Assembly (NCBI GenBank): GCA_964036665.1
Contig: OZ038528.1
Location: 23,857,245 to 23,921,244 of the forward strand
DNA: 64,000 nt
Origin: Gordius sp. MW1
Taxonomy: Eukaryota; Nematomorpha; Gordioida; Gordea; Gordiidae
Direction: 5' to 3'
Made by a program: the position numbers and the translations under genes. Numbering within the stretch: position 1 is the first letter of the stretch; the number at the start of each line of letters is the position of its first letter. Below the pieces are notes generated by a model that ran no database searches, was not told the origin of the DNA, and saw only the letters and a list, made by a program, of their open reading frames with translations. Of this stretch, positions 51,601-63,948 are shown piece after piece.

Positions 51601-54600
51601 CTAAATGGTTTTGGACGTCTTTTAAGCGTTGAACGCAAGCTTCACTCTCTAGCAAATTAATGACAAATTTATGATAGCGTGGCCAAGGGGGGGGGGGGGA
51701 GAAGGAGAGGCGGCTGCCCGCTTCTAAATCAAAAAATTTGTTACAATTTATTAAAAATATGACTAAATTTCAAAAAATGATCATTTACCCCTCTACGCCC
51801 ATGAAAATTTGTAAAATTAAAATTAAAATTAATACCTGCTAAATGGGAAGGCATATCTTGGGAAGTGCGTTTCAACATATCCAATTCATCCCCCTTCTCT
51901 TCTAACGCGATTTTGAGTGACTGAAAAAAGAAAGGTTTTAGTGAGTAAAATATTTTAAGGAGGATGGCAATCAATTAATTTTAAAAAATGGGTTTTAGTT
52001 ATAATATATTGTTTTTAAAGTTAAACCACTTTAAATTTACAGTTTAAACATCGTATAAATTCAATGAGATAACGTTTTTTCTGATTTAACTAAAGTTACC
52101 TCCAGTTTTCGGTGCTGATTTTGGAGTGGTTCTAGCAAGGGGCTAAGTTGATACCGATAAATTTCTAGCTTAGGCGCGGCGACAGCATCGAGCCAATTAG
52201 AAATTTTGTCAACTTTCGCTTGCAAATCTTTGAAGTTATGCTGATTTTGGGTTGATTTTTCAAAGGCCTCGCCTAAGCGGTCCCCCGTAATCTCCATACC
52301 CTCTCTCACCTCGGCTAATAGAGTTTTAACGAGGTTGGGGCAAGTTGGCGAAACTGGTAGTAATGGCATTAAGGCGTAGCCGGTATCTAACAACTTAGGC
52401 AAGCTAGTTTGCTGCAACTCGGTTCCTGACCTTATCAATCCCTTGGATCGTATTCAATTAAAAATGTTTAATATAAATGAAATATAAGAAAATGAATCAT
52501 TTAAGAATCAAAAATAATTGGTCGTAGCGTCGTAAAAACGGCTGAATTATGTTAGGTCGAGCTTTGGATTCAGTCGACTAAACATAAACAGACTAAAGGT
52601 TTTTCCCGTTTTTCTTAGTCGCATAATAGACCAAATAATCTTTGGCCTGTTTATGTTTAGTCGACTAAAACTAAAGCTCGACCTATTAAAACCCAGCCGT
52701 TTTTACAATACTAATCAGAACCTAGCTATAGGTCATTTATAGAGCGCGGATGAAGGAATAAAATCAGGCGAAGTTCGAGACCAAGTTTTATTTTAGCATC
52801 CCTAATCTCTAAAACAAACTGCTTAGATTTGTTTATAATGATACTTTTTTTACAAACGTTAATATCTTAAAAATAGCAATGACCTAAATAAATTGCCAAA
52901 CCAAATTTATGTATAAAGGTAATCAATCAGTCGGGCGGGGCCCATAAATAATAATGGAATTTGGGGTGGGGCGAGGTCAAAAAAATTAAAGCCAACCAGG
53001 GGTTATTAGCTAGTCTATTTGTGAAAGCGAAATAAAAGTCTTTTACAGAAGCATAAGTCCACTGCCATTAAAACCCGTATAAGTTTCTAAGGCAATTATT
53101 GAAAAATTCCAAGTTGGACAGGACGGAAGGACGGACAACCAAAAGCGAGCCCATATATTGCATAGCATTCAACGTTAAAAAACTTAGAAAATTCGTTTAA
53201 CAAATAAGACAAGACAGGCACGGTGGACACATTTCCTAGCGAGGGTAGGCCAAGAAATTGCATCACGCAATTAAAATAAAAGTATACCTGAAGGTGTTGG
53301 GCGTTTGATAAAGGGTCGTCGCAGGCCTTCTCCGCGGATGCACTCCAAGTGCAGATAGGGCCGTAATACGAACTCAATTTTTCCACGAGTTTTTTACTTT
53401 GGTTCATATGCGCCAAGGCGCCTGCACGATTCAGTTTGATTGCCTCGATTTCTTCAAATAACGGTATAAGCGTATCCGAGGCAGAAGACTTTGACAAATT
53501 TTGCAATTGCTAAATAATTTAAAATTTAGCCAATTTAAAACTCCGATAAACTACTGAGCAACGTTGTAAAAACGGGACCTTTGGTTTTGGTCGACTAAAC
53601 ATAAATAGACCAAAAATTTTTTAGTCAAACCCTGGTCTATATATGCGGCAAAGAAAAACAGACCATAAAATTTTTGGTTTGTTGATGTTTAATTGACTAA
53701 AATCAAAGGTTTATAAAACAAAACCCAGCCGTTTGTTTATACAACACTGCTGCACGGAGCTAAAGCTTCTATAAACTTACAATCACGTCCCTATCGAGCT
53801 CTTTGATGGAGGGCTCCATCGAGGCAATCTTAAGCATCATATCGTCGAGATTTTTAGTCAAGACATTTAATGCCACAATTCCCATTTTAGCACGCTCATC
53901 ATCTTCATTAAGTTCAGTCGGCAAGCAGCCGGCGTACAAAAGTTGTGAATTTAAGGTTAGCCCACCGGCGGGGTCGTCCTGTTGGCTCAGGCAATGATCC
54001 AAGTCCTGCCTAAGCTTGGCCAGCTTGGGAGCTATTTTGTTATGCAAAAATTCGGCCTCCAAGTTATCCTGGATTTGGGCCGCTAGATGGGCTTCCCTGT
54101 CGGCAATACGTTCGGCCAGGGCATCATTTTTCGCGTTTAAGGCCATAATTTTGAGTTCGATTTGACTTTCGAGCTGTCGCCTTTGCTGATTGCCCTCCAC
54201 TTCGTCGAGATCTTCGTACAAAAGATCGAATATTTTGTTGAGGGAAAATGGCTTTTTTCCCGTGCAATTTTTGGTCAGGGTTAGCACGGAGTCGGATAGC
54301 GGTTCGAACGTTTTCCGCTTGAAATCCTAAATAAAATAGTGGAATGTATTATTATAAGCCAGGCGCTACCCAATGACTTACTTACGTTTAAGGAGTATAT
54401 GTATGTGAAAAAGAGGATTATCTTTAGATTTGACCTTAATTAGTATACTTTCTGTATTAAGTTTGCATTTATTAGTGAGATCGGCAAAATATTTTGGATC
54501 AAGGCGGCCACAAAATACAAGAATTTCCATTATTAGTAAATTAGGGTTTTTACTTTTTAAACGGGGCATCATTAAGCTCTTTAAATTAAATTGATAAATG

Positions 54601-57600
54601 CAGCGAATTTGATTAATTTTTGCGGCGTTTATAAAAATATTATAGGCATATTTCTTTGGGAGGTAATGAGGTAGTTTATTACATCAGCTTTTATATTTTT
54701 TGCCAAAAATTGCGGAATTTGAATAGAAGTTTATGATTATATTAAGTTATGAACATTATGAAGTTCAGAGTAGCACACTATTATTATTTGCTCTTATTTT
54801 TTCTTTTCCATGCTATTGTTGACCCCAATATATGCATAATTAAAATTTTGGTCAATAAGACAAAAACCTTGAAGAATGTTCAGTTTTAAAATCTATAGAA
54901 TTGTTTAGAAATTAATAATGGCATAAATATATACAGCGATGCTTTTGTAACACAATTATGATGCTTAACTAATACACATAAAAAGCGTTTAAATTCCTTA
55001 ATAATAGTCTGTTTATTTTAGTCGACTAAAACCAAAGGTCGACCAAACAAAACCCAGCCGTTTTTACAAAAAACAGCTTCATACTTAAGGTAATCATTTT
55101 TCAACGGTTCGTGGTAGAAAATTACCTTCAATTCTTGGTAATGTTTATCGAGAACTTTGGCCTGGTCAATGTAAGAGGGGGTGGAACTCGTTTTATCCTC
55201 CTTTGCAATATTCAACGCGGGGCAAGCTAGGCCCGCTTCAAGCTCTCGCATAAGGGTATCGCTCGAATTTTCAATTTTTCCAAGCAACACGTTGGCTTCT
55301 TCGTAGTTTTTTATCCTTTTTTCCACCACATCTTTCAAACGATCTTTGGTTTTGCTCAGGCGTCTCACATTCTACACCACACCAATAATCAAAAAAAGTT
55401 TTATTTACGACATCTACCAGATCAAATTTTTTTTTCTAAGTCTGTTTGTCACCTATGCTCATGAGCGTAGGCAGGGGTCAGGGAGAAAATTTTCAAAATT
55501 TAATATAATTATGATTAAAATCACTGAATATTGCCATTTTGCCCCTCCCTAAATCATTATTGCCCTCCTCTAAATCCAATCCTAGCTACGCCCATGCCAA
55601 TGATAGTTCTTTCAACATTATTTTTCATTTATCTAGTGTCGTACACAAAAAATAATATAACTATCTCCTAATAGTTGCTGCTTGAAAAGGCATAGGGAAG
55701 TCAATGCGACAAAATTAATTTACTTCAGTCAATCGTCGTCATTTACAATAGTAATATTCATGGGCGTAGACAAGGGAGGGGTGGCTGCCCCCCCCCCTAA
55801 ATCCAAAGATTTATTAAAATTCTGGCTAAAATTTGAAAAATGATCATTTTTCCCCTCCTTAAATCATTATTGCCCCCTCTAATTCCAATGCTGGCTACGC
55901 CCATGGTAATATTTTTTATTATAATAGCAATTTGTCAATGAATATAACAACGCTGCTTTACCTTTGTATGCGCTTCACTAGAGAGGTTCGCATCTCGGGC
56001 AAATTTATCCAAATCATCGATACTATTTGCAGTCTCTTGGATCTTTTCCTCCAAAATCTATGAGAGATATTTTTAAAATAAAATATACTTAAAATAGTCG
56101 AATCTAATGTACAATAAGCACGGGCACAGTATTTTAATAAATAACCTTTAGTTCCGCAATCTTCTCTCCGATAACTCCCGGTAAATGGCCATTGAGCAAC
56201 GTTGCCTCCTCGATGTCTGTTTTAAAGTTTTCTAGATTTTGACTAATCCTACCCGATTTCGCCTACATACGTAACAACATTTATTATAGTTAATAAAAAG
56301 AATTAAGCCTATATAGGATATTTATTATTGCGTATTTCTTTGTATAAAATCGGTGCGTTTGGATTTATAAAGTAGGTAGAGTTCCTTTTTCGTGACTTCA
56401 TGGACTATAAATGCCCGAAGGCATCGCGTTCCGTTTCCCTCTACCTACTTTATCAATCCAAACCCACCGATTTTATAAAAAAATACAAAAAAAGAATTAC
56501 GCCTATAAAATTTTTTTCGAGTAACCCTTTTTCATATAAAGAATTGTAACCTCAAGTACGACAGCCATTTCTTCGAGACCCTTTGTTATTTCCCTACAAG
56601 AATCCAGTTGTGATAACGATCTGCTATAACGTTCTTGGTAAGGCGTTAGTAAATTATTAAGCTTAGATTCGTAGAGATTTGTGGCATCCACGCGGTCTCC
56701 AGTTGAGCTCAGTTGGGCACATTTAGCCGCGATCGAACTTATTACGGGCCGAGATTTGGACATGAGGCGCTGCACTTGTTTGAGATCGGCATTACTGTTC
56801 TAGTAAACGAATACAACATTTATATTAGAACTACCCTGCCATTGCCAATTTTGATTATAATGGGCTTTAAAATTTTTACGTAAGAATACTAGAAAAATCG
56901 GTAATTAATTAGACGTAAAGTGTGGTTTTAGTTGAAAATCTTAGTCAATTAGATAATACATTGCGTAAAGAGATAAATAAGGCTTGAAAAAAACAACAGA
57001 ATTATATCAGTAATTTATGCGACATAATATGCAAGCTTATATTATAAAATTGATTAAGAATTAGTGCGGTTTGTTTATAATTCAACAAGATAATAAATGG
57101 GCAATTTTATTTAGAGACTAATTTTAGTTGACAAGTTTTGGTAAATTTGGCAATAAAATTTACAAAGCGATTAGCTAAGGTTGGCCATACTAGGCAAAGA
57201 TTTCAATTTATCTCCTGCTTGGTCTTATTCAAAAGGTAGGACCGGGAGCGAGGCAAAAAAACCACAAGAACTGACCAAGTTGGTGTAACGAACCTCTATG
57301 TCGCTGGTCAATTCTTCGTTGAATAATTCGTCTCGGGTTTGCAAATTCAAAATGGTGGGATCGTTGGTTTTTCTCATTATATCGCCCAGCCGTTTTTCAC
57401 CCTTAGTAAGATGGCTTCCCATTTCCTTAGTTAATTCCTCCAATTCTTTCAAATGCGCAACCAAGGATTCTCCCAGCAAAAGCTTATCGTCGCACGCTAA
57501 AATTTATGATTTAAATACTCATGAGCATAACTAGAGGGGCAGGGAGGGGCGGCTGCCCCCTCCCTCTAAATCCAAAAATTTGTTGCAATTTATTAAAATT

Positions 57601-60600
57601 ATGGCTAAAATTTCCCAAATATCATTTTGCCCTCCCGAAATCTTTATTGTCCCCCTCTAAGTCCAATGCTGGCTACGCCCAGGTGAATAATGAAATTCAA
57701 GTGATAATCACAGACAAAACTGGACTGCCACAATATGCAATTTTTTTGACTTGACTTGAATTGTTTGATATTACATGCAAAAATTAAATTAATCGTAAAG
57801 TAAAAAACGAAAGCTATTAACAACAACTATATGCGATTTCCTGCGATTAAAATAACTTTAAAAACGGGGCAATTTTATGGGGGAAAAAATCCTCACATTT
57901 TTCTAAGTTTCCCAAGGATTCTGTAACAGACTTCGCATCGTCGTTCAAAAGGTCAACCATGGCCGGACATCTATCTAGCAGTTCACGACCCAAGTATTTC
58001 ACATGATCGAGTTCCCCATTTCTTTGCAAATCTTTTTTGAGGGCCTGAGATGACGTAATTTAAAGTAATTTTGTTCGAAATTGAATGCAACAAATTAAGG
58101 CTGTTTTTCAAACTTCGATAACTTGCAAATTAATCGGTAAAATTTTAGTTTAATGCACATAGTTTATATCGGTTATCATTTCAACATTTTGTTGAAAATT
58201 TGTGTCACCAATTTTTTCCCGTTTAAAAAAATAATTAATATATACTCCCGATGCGACTAAAATAAAATGTCCAGCCTATAATTTCTGAAGTTAAAAATAA
58301 ATCAAACAATTTTCGTTAATATATTTTAAAAAGTTATTAAGGATTCGATATCAGTTTGCGCAAAAAAAAGAGTATTGTTAAACTTACTTTTAGTAGATGG
58401 AGATCGGATTCTAACATTGAGGTGGCAGAACAAATTCCATGCTGAGTGAGAGAAGAAAATACGGCTGTAATTTTGGGAGGTGCCAAAATCTCCGTGTTAA
58501 TGCCTTGTTTTTCATTTAGAAAAGTGACAATTTCATCTTTGGCCGCCCCATATTTATTGCAAAGTGTTACTGTAAAACCTAAATTTTCTTTAAGCGCTTT
58601 AAGGCTAGCGACAGTATCATGATAACGTCCTTGGAGACCGGTCAAATTATCTTCGGACGATGTAGCTTGGAATTTGGCTTTCAGATCGGTCAATTTGGTC
58701 AAATCAAATTTCTTCATGGTTATCTCTTCCTCCAGCCCCTAAGCAATGTCGACAACGTTTTAATTACGATTTAATGTAAAAAAACTGACAAAACTTTAAA
58801 TGTTTGGTTTTATGCTGGAGCTAGAACATACCTTTGAACTAGTGTTGTACGGCTGGGTTTTGTTTGGTCGACCTTTTGTTTTAGTCGGCTAAACATAAAC
58901 AGACGGTTTGACCAAAAATCCTTTGGCCTGTTTGTGCGATTACAGAAAAAGACCAAAAAACCTTAAGTTTGCTTATGTTTAGTCGACTAAAACCAAAGTT
59001 CGACCAAACAAATCCCCGTTTTTACAACACTAGCTAGATTTGAACAAATTGATTAAAGTTAAATTTTGGCAAGAAATAAAAAAATTTTATCCCTTACGAA
59101 GCTTTAATAAGTTACGAAAGTATATGTAAAATATGTTTCTTTTTTACTTTAAGTTTTTTGAGATTTTCCGAAGCGTGGGAAAAGTTTTTGACGGAACATG
59201 ATTCGATGTTTTTCACTTTGGTTTGTACGCTCTTTAACCATCCATCGAAATCTGCCATAAGAGACTGGTAATCTTTCTTACTTGTTGCAAGAGATTCATA
59301 TTTGTTTTTGGCCATTTCTAGTTATAATACACAAAAAGTAAAAATATGCAGCATAAAATAAGGTATAATCGAGAAAATTAACAATAAATTTGATCATAAC
59401 CAACTAAGGTCAAATATATCATTAGGGCAGGATTTTAGAATGATTTTTTTTCATTATTATTATCATAGGATCTTATTATACAACGCTAAAATCCATTTCT
59501 ACTGATTCCGCTATATTCAAATAAAGGGGGGTCGGCAAAAGTAAAAATACAGCTGACCTAAGCCAATTTCGAAACATTTTGGACCTAAAGGAATTCATAA
59601 TAATAAATCAAGACGCAATCATATCAAAAACTCAAAATTTGTATCCATGTTATTATTAGATACAAAAAAGTCTCCTGATGCCTTACCAATTTTGTCATTA
59701 ATCTCTTGTAGTTGTTGAGCGGCATTATAGCAGTCTAAATCCAAACTTTTTTTAGCGCTCGTTTCAAGGAGGGGTTCAATAGCGAGGGCTGCCTCCCGCA
59801 TATTTTCCAGTCTAATTTTGCCCTCTTTTACCAGCGAAAGTGCTTTCTAATAAAAAGGAAACGTACAAAAAACACAAGATTTTATAAAATGTAATATAAT
59901 ATGATAAATAAAAAAACTGAAATTATACATTATATACCTCGATCGATGATTTCTGTTGTTTCTCATCTAAGCGATTGAAAGTGTCGGGCATAAGGGCTTG
60001 ATGTTGGGTTTTCGTATTTTGTATAAAATCTTTAAATTCCACAACGTGGCGTTTGTATTGTTCAACACTATATTTCGTTTCTTCAATCATCTTCAATTCT
60101 TGACGCGCGTGGTCGTTTACCATTTCATTTTTATGCAGGGATTGGGACACATCTGCGCGAAGTTGACAATCTGAGGGCAGATCAGATTGGGTCAAATCAT
60201 CATTCAACTGAGCCAATTCCAATTCTAACGATTTTTCCTTCAGGAAATTCTGTTTATAGAGCCGAAAATAACAAATTATTAAATCAATTAGCTTTTAACT
60301 TTTACAGTATCATAACACATAGAGCAATCAAAAACCAAATCCATGTATAAAACTCCCATATTCAATATTCAAATTTCCCTAAAAGAAATTTGATGAAATA
60401 ACCTCGAAAGTAAATTGCATAAATGCTTTTGTCATGCTATAAGAGTTTGGCTATATCTATCGGTAGGATAGAGTGACTTATTCAATTATTCCGATTGGGT
60501 GGTTCCACATTTTCAAAACCAGGTCCCTTAACTTATATGTTTTGAAATTCTTTTTGTGTTTTGGACCATTTTAACGTGTCTAGAAAAGACTTTCTTCAAA

Positions 60601-63600
60601 GAATGATAGGTCACCACATTTTAAGGCAAGAGACTGTTAACACATAACATGAACAACAAAAAGACACACATTCACACATACGATCTCGAACGCATTTTGC
60701 CAAATATACAAAAAACAACATTCAAAATATCATTATTTACATCATTTCAAAACATCATTACTCATACATTCAAACATCACCCTTCATACACTTAAACATT
60801 ATCATTTAATTAATTTATATTTCATTACCCCAAAATATATATTTTCAATACTTCAAAAACTGAGACGTTTACAAAAAAAACTTGAAAGTACCTGCAATTT
60901 AGCTTGGATCGAGGTTAGAGAGCCAAGATCTAGCGATGCCAATGGTTTATTGGCCTCGATCGAGCAATCTTGCAATAATCGTTCTCTAAGCCGCAAATCG
61001 GCTTGACACGTCTCGTAGGCCCGCAATACATCACACAAGGCATCCAATTTATCGTAGGTTGCGGGGGCAGTTTTGAAATCGCGTTCCAGCGCTTCATATT
61101 TTTCTTGGGGACCCGATTTGTCAGTTTGGTCGGGCATTAGCCCGTTATACGTGGAGCAATGGAAACTAATGGCTGCCTTCAGCTTATCGTCGTAAGCCTA
61201 GAATTACAATATTAATTTTAGTAGTTTTAGTTTAAACATTTATTTAAAGGGAAGAGCGATCTTTAACGTCACATAAGATTTGGAAGAGTACTTTTTTTCA
61301 AGTAAAAGATTACACTGGTCGTTGAATTCAACACGATTTCCATACACGGATCAATGCAATCCCTTTAGTTTTAGCGCATTTTTACAGCTTTTTAGTCATG
61401 AACGTAATTTATTTCTTACGTTTTAATAAATTTTCAATTTTTTGGGAAAAAAGGAGAAAACATTCATTATTTCGTTGAGGTTTTGGAGCTGAGTATCATT
61501 AGGACTTACTTTTAGATCTTGAATCGTAGATTGACACTGAGCAGCGGATTGGATGGATTCGAATCTAACCTCAGGCTTGTCCCTATTCAAGTTAATGATT
61601 TGTTGATAAGCTTGTTCAATCACGTCTTTGGACCTAAAGGCGCAACAAATAAAATTATTATATGCATTATAAAAAGATAAAATGTGCGATATTTTGTGTA
61701 CTTGTCGTCAATTTGGGTGCGTAGGGTGTCCCATTTGGTAGTAACAAGTTGTACACTCTTTTGCACCGCATCTAGGGGATGTGTGCTTTGATAATCTTGA
61801 TCATCGTCGTATAACTTTTCCAAAATTCCCATGTGATAAGTCACGTGGCTAACGAGCCCTTCGTGTGTGTCCATATAGGCGCGAAGTGAGTTTAATTCGT
61901 TGTGCTCTGCCTTGGACATGTATCGTTTGTTACCGCCACCACCTATAAATTTGGAAAATTGATCTTTTGCATATATTGCCAACTATGCATTTTAAAATGA
62001 CAGAAATAACGTTTTAAAGACCTATATTTCAGAGATTATAAGCCGGCTAACGGGCAACTGTTGCAATTAATGTGTAAAAGCGGCTGGGTTTTGTTTGGTC
62101 GACGGTTTAATTAAGATTAACGGTCGATTCTGTTCTGTTTTTCAAATTTTGACTGAGCCTAGTGGTCGACTAAGAAGAATAGACCAAATTGTTTATGTTT
62201 GTAAAACTAAAGGCCGACCAAAAAACTCAGCCGTTTTTACAACACTAGTTGCAATTATAGATTTGGGACGGGCTCGAGCGAAAACTCTAACAGGATTCTG
62301 GCAATTCGGGCTTATTGAAATTTTTTATCGAGTGTATTATTTTGTAACTTTTTATATGGTCATAAAAATCATAAATCGTAGTTCTTATCCAAAAAAAAAT
62401 CGATATTTAAATTTAAAATTTTTCAAAATTATATGGAAATTACAACTAATTATTTTTAAATCACCACTTCATGGCGAACAGTGCGGGCTGCTTCAAAATG
62501 ATCGGGCATGGCCAGGCTGATACTTAAAAGGGTTAAGGCGGAACCGGGCGAACAATTTAATAAAATCGTATTGGGCAAAAAAATTTAAGCAAATATGACC
62601 TCTGATAGATTTTATAAAATTTGAAACAGATGAAGGAGTGAAAAGTGACTGTGGATAGAGCATAAAGAGAGAAAAAATTTATTAAATCTGTCTATTTCCA
62701 TTAAAAAAATCTTCAAACATCCATTCCTAGTTTACCTTCCTGTCTTTAAAACCTTATGAAAACGTACAAAAATCTTTAAAGTCGCTTTTCCTCTTCTATC
62801 TACTACGATTTTGTTCAATAAAAATTAGATAAAAAACTATAAATCAATACTAATTTCAATATTTTATAAAGATCGAAACGATAATATTTCAATTTTATTG
62901 AAATATACCAATGGATGCCTTGGAGTTTACAGTATTGTAGAGTGCGCTGCCTTCCAAATTTGCCAACGATATTTCGGCTTTAGATAATATGTGAGCGGCT
63001 TCTTCCAGATTATTGGACAAAACTTCGATACATTTCAGTCTAAAAGAGAGAAATTAGTAAGCCGAGACAATTATCATCAATAATAAATCCCATTGTGCAT
63101 TCTTAATATCACAAATATAATTTTCAACATGGTCACGGAACATTTGAGTAGTGTGATTTTGTTTAGCCGGCCCTTAGTTTCACTAACGGTCGCTTCTGGT
63201 CTCTTTTTAAAAGTTCGACTAAGCCCTAGAGTGCGATTAAGAAAAACAGACCAAAACCAAAGGGCGTACAAAATTTTTGAAGAAGAAAACAATCTTATAA
63301 TATAACAATTTTTAACGTACAAAAACAGTTCAAATTTTAGCAACAATTGTAGTTATTTTATAAAATATCGACGCATTGCTATTATATATATAGATCTTTT
63401 CAAAATACATATTCAAAATAACTGACAACGTGGATCGGAAAAGGGCAATATTTTTGAAAAAGACAAAAGATCCTTTAAGGAAACGGTTAAAAACTGTATT
63501 AACGATTTTTACCACTTGTTTTGTATACATAAATCCTTTCAAGATATTTGTAAAACTGGCATCTCGTAATATTGCACGTTATTTTTTACGAAACCAACAT

Positions 63601-63948
63601 CAATAATAAATTTAAATTTTGTCCCTCTTTAAGAATACTTTTAAGAGATTTATTAGCAGGAGCATTAGAGGGAACCTGCCATTTCGTGAGATAGCAATAT
63701 TTTTAAGAAACCAACAATCAATAATAAAAATATAACATTAAAAAAAATGTCCAGTTAGCTAAAAACATATTTTTCAAGTACTTTTCAACGTAAAGATGGG
63801 ATTTGACCCATAGGGTGTCCCACAACCTAAGCGTTTCATCCAGATGTGTGGTCAAGGCTGCGGTTTGCATAAAAGGTGGCAAGGCTTTCACTTTGGCCTT
63901 CAAACCATCCAACTCCGGTTCTACCATTTGCAAGTTTTCTTCGTACTC
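37051..63948 (-). CDS. Spectraplakin (MACF1/dystonin/Shot/VAB-10 type), 3' part, 40 exons
   Basis: Exons 5'-3': 63782-63948, 62909-63039, 61702-61942, 61510-61633, 60892-61197, 59938-60249, 59687-59846, 59148-59317, 58388-58738, 57897-58044, 57276-57496, 56551-56799, 56146-56262, 55962-56057, 55126-55371, 53781-54326, 53288-53509, 52100-52441, 51836-51920, 51419-51648, 50605-51096, 50368-50482, 49930-50249, 49139-49706, 48518-48744, 47207-48060, 46496-46683, 45800-46146, 44823-45389, 44058-44408, 43267-43686, 42575-42880, 42013-42149, 41747-41939, 40739-41092, 40121-40238, 39465-39634, 38691-38856, 38296-38398, 37051-37288. They total 10,698 nt (3,565 aa plus stop), GT/AG throughout with every phase matched. 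The first ~3,180 residues are helical spectrin-like repeats (room for 28-30), then EF-hands, GAR domain and tail. Family role: cytoplasmic linker binding microtubules by its C-terminus and actin by its N-terminal calponin-homology domains, which lie beyond the window. Weak donors (gtcaat, gtcccc, gttgtt) at a few exons are the least certain junctions. Confidence 0.93.
37838..38085. repeat. Interspersed repeat family C, copy 4 (inverted)
   Basis: Complement of the family C core, ending GAGCCCATAAATTGCATAGC, within the last spectraplakin intron. Confidence 0.6.
38916..39030. mobile_element. Worn MITE family A copy
   Basis: G run, AAATCCAAAAATTTGTTG and ATGATCATTTTGCCCCTCCC interior, ending AATGCTGGCTGATGG. 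It starts about 60 bp upstream of a spectraplakin tail exon acceptor. Confidence 0.6.
39300..39446. mobile_element. MITE family B copy, one end worn
   Basis: CCTAGTGGTCGACCAAGAT and TTAGTCGACTAAAACCAATG interior with ACCAAACAAAACCTAGG and AACACTA right end. Confidence 0.7.
39857..39911 (-). repeat. Intronic partial duplicate of the GAR exon end plus donor site
   Basis: On the reverse strand it repeats the last ~40 coding bases of the exon at 40121-40238 (encoding EEFLVKND, then changed residues) and its splice donor region. The shared AAAGAATTTCTCGTTAAAAA-type core differs at few bases. It lies about 250 bp downstream in the next intron. It has no acceptor of its own that I can see, so it is probably not an exon. 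Confidence 0.7.
40121..41092 (-). CDS. Spectraplakin EF-hand pair and GAR (Gas2) domain exons
   Basis: The exon 40739-41092 encodes [18 protein letters not shown]-hand 1 ([12 protein letters not shown]), EF-hand 2 ([12 protein letters not shown]; Asp/Asn ligands, the central Gly and the last Glu are present in both), then [20 protein letters not shown], the start of the GAR domain. The exon 40121-40238 continues it with [32 protein letters not shown] and VKNDPCR. The GAR domain binds the microtubule lattice in this family and the EF-hands modulate it. The preceding exon (41747-41939) ends EEWRKR, the usual junction before YM.WMNHKKSR. Confidence 0.95.
40563..40706. mobile_element. MITE family A copy with perfect 8-bp TSD
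   Basis: CATGGGCGTAGCCAGC start and ATGGCTACGCCCACG end, flanked by CACTTAGA on both sides (40555-40562, 40707-40714). Its edge is 32 bp from the donor of the EF-hand exon. Confidence 0.92.
41129..41430. repeat. Tandem duplication of about 150 bp in a spectraplakin intron
   Basis: 41129-41281 and 41288-41430 are direct repeats: both contain TTAAAGGGCCATTT, GAGACTAATTTGGCTAAAGA-type sequence, ATGTGACTCGAAA and TTATTAGAGCTTATCAGAA. They diverge by small indels. No coding capacity seen. Confidence 0.75.
43762..43880. mobile_element. MITE family B copy, left end lost
   Basis: GGTCTGTTTATGTTTAGTCG then ACCCAGCCATTATTACAACACTA; no left TIR. Confidence 0.65.
43889..44039. mobile_element. MITE family A copy next to a splice donor
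   Basis: CAAGTGCGTAGCCAGG start and GGGTACGCCAATG end; 18 bp from the donor of the exon 44058-44408. With the family B copy just before it, it makes up most of a 371-nt intron. Confidence 0.75.
44621..44773. mobile_element. MITE family B copy, complete
   Basis: TAGTGTTGAAAAACGGCTGG start and CAGCCGTTTTTATAACACTA end around GTCGACTAAAC arms. Confidence 0.85.
51356..51455. repeat. 50-bp tandem duplication doubling a splice donor
   Basis: Two successive copies (51356-51405, 51406-51455) are nearly identical and include the end of a spectraplakin exon with its donor ATG|gtaaga. The upstream donor (exon end 51419) keeps the phase to the next exon. Use of the second would add 50 nt, shift the frame and reach a stop within a few codons. 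Confidence 0.9.
51673..51803. mobile_element. MITE family A copy filling a short intron
   Basis: AGCGTGGCCAAGG start, G run, and CTACGCCCATG end. It occupies about 131 of the 187 nt of the intron 51649-51835. Confidence 0.7.
52525..52713. mobile_element. MITE family B copy, complete
   Basis: TAGCGTCGTAAAAACGGCTG start and CAGCCGTTTTTACAATACTA end; no clear target duplication. Confidence 0.85.
52918..53168. repeat. Interspersed repeat family C, copy 5 (inverted)
   Basis: Same order as copy 4 in inverted orientation: GGGGCCCATAAATAATAATG, GGCGAGGTCAAAAAAATTAA, ACAGAAGCATAAGTCCAC, GAGCCCATATATTGCATAGC. Confidence 0.65.
53558..53749. mobile_element. MITE family B copy
   Basis: CAACGTTGTAAAAACGGG start, GGTCGACTAAACATAAATAG arm, and ACCCAGCCGTTTGTTTATAC then AACACTG at the right end. 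Confidence 0.78.
55007..55075. mobile_element. MITE family B right-end fragment
   Basis: TTAGTCGACTAAAACCAAAG, GGTCGACCAAACAAAACCC and AGCCGTTTTTACAA only; the left half is absent. It lies 51 bp from the donor of exon 55126-55371. Confidence 0.7.
55460..55596. mobile_element. MITE family A copy
   Basis: CATGAGCGTAGGCAGGGG start and CTAGCTACGCCCATG end. Flanks CCTATGCT and CCAATGAT share six of eight bases. Confidence 0.8.
55759..55905. mobile_element. MITE family A copy with perfect 8-bp TSD
   Basis: CATGGGCGTAGACAAGGG start and CTGGCTACGCCCATG end, flanked by GTAATATT on both sides (55751-55758, 55906-55913). Confidence 0.92.
56343..56478. repeat. Hairpin element in a spectraplakin intron
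   Basis: Arms of 39 bp (TATAAAATCGGTG..GTTTGGAT.TATAAAGTAGGTAGAG) are inverted repeats with two mismatches around a loop of about 58 bp. AAGAATTA(A/C)GCCTATA flanks the region as direct repeats near 56299 and 56492. It is unrelated to families A-C. Confidence 0.75.
57520..57683. mobile_element. MITE family A copy
   Basis: CATGAGCATAACTAGAGGGG start and CTGGCTACGCCCAGG end. Flanks TAAATACT and TGAATAAT agree at six of eight bases. It starts 24 bp upstream of an exon acceptor. Confidence 0.78.
58840..59032. mobile_element. MITE family B copy, complete
   Basis: TAGTGTTGTACGGCTGGG start and CCCCGTTTTTACAACACTA end with GTCGACTAAAACC arms; no clear 8-bp duplication. Confidence 0.85.
62068..62247. 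mobile_element. MITE family B copy with perfect 8-bp TSD
   Basis: TAATGTGTAAAAGCGGCTGG start and CAGCCGTTTTTACAACACTA end, flanked by GTTGCAAT on both sides (62060-62067, 62248-62255). Confidence 0.92.
63149..63271. mobile_element. MITE family B copy, right end lost
   Basis: TAGTGTGATTTTGTTTAGCC start and GTTCGACTAAGCCCTAGAG interior; the terminal right arm has decayed after AACCAAAGGGCG. Confidence 0.55.

Noticed and set aside
61943..61982. Alternative acceptor lengthening the exon 61702-61942
   Set aside because: Only the acceptor at 61942 matches the G|GT phase left by the upstream exon (KASIG|GGG).
62095..62520. Forward open frame of 141 codons
   Set aside because: It starts inside a family B MITE, is low in complexity downstream and shows no recognisable domain.
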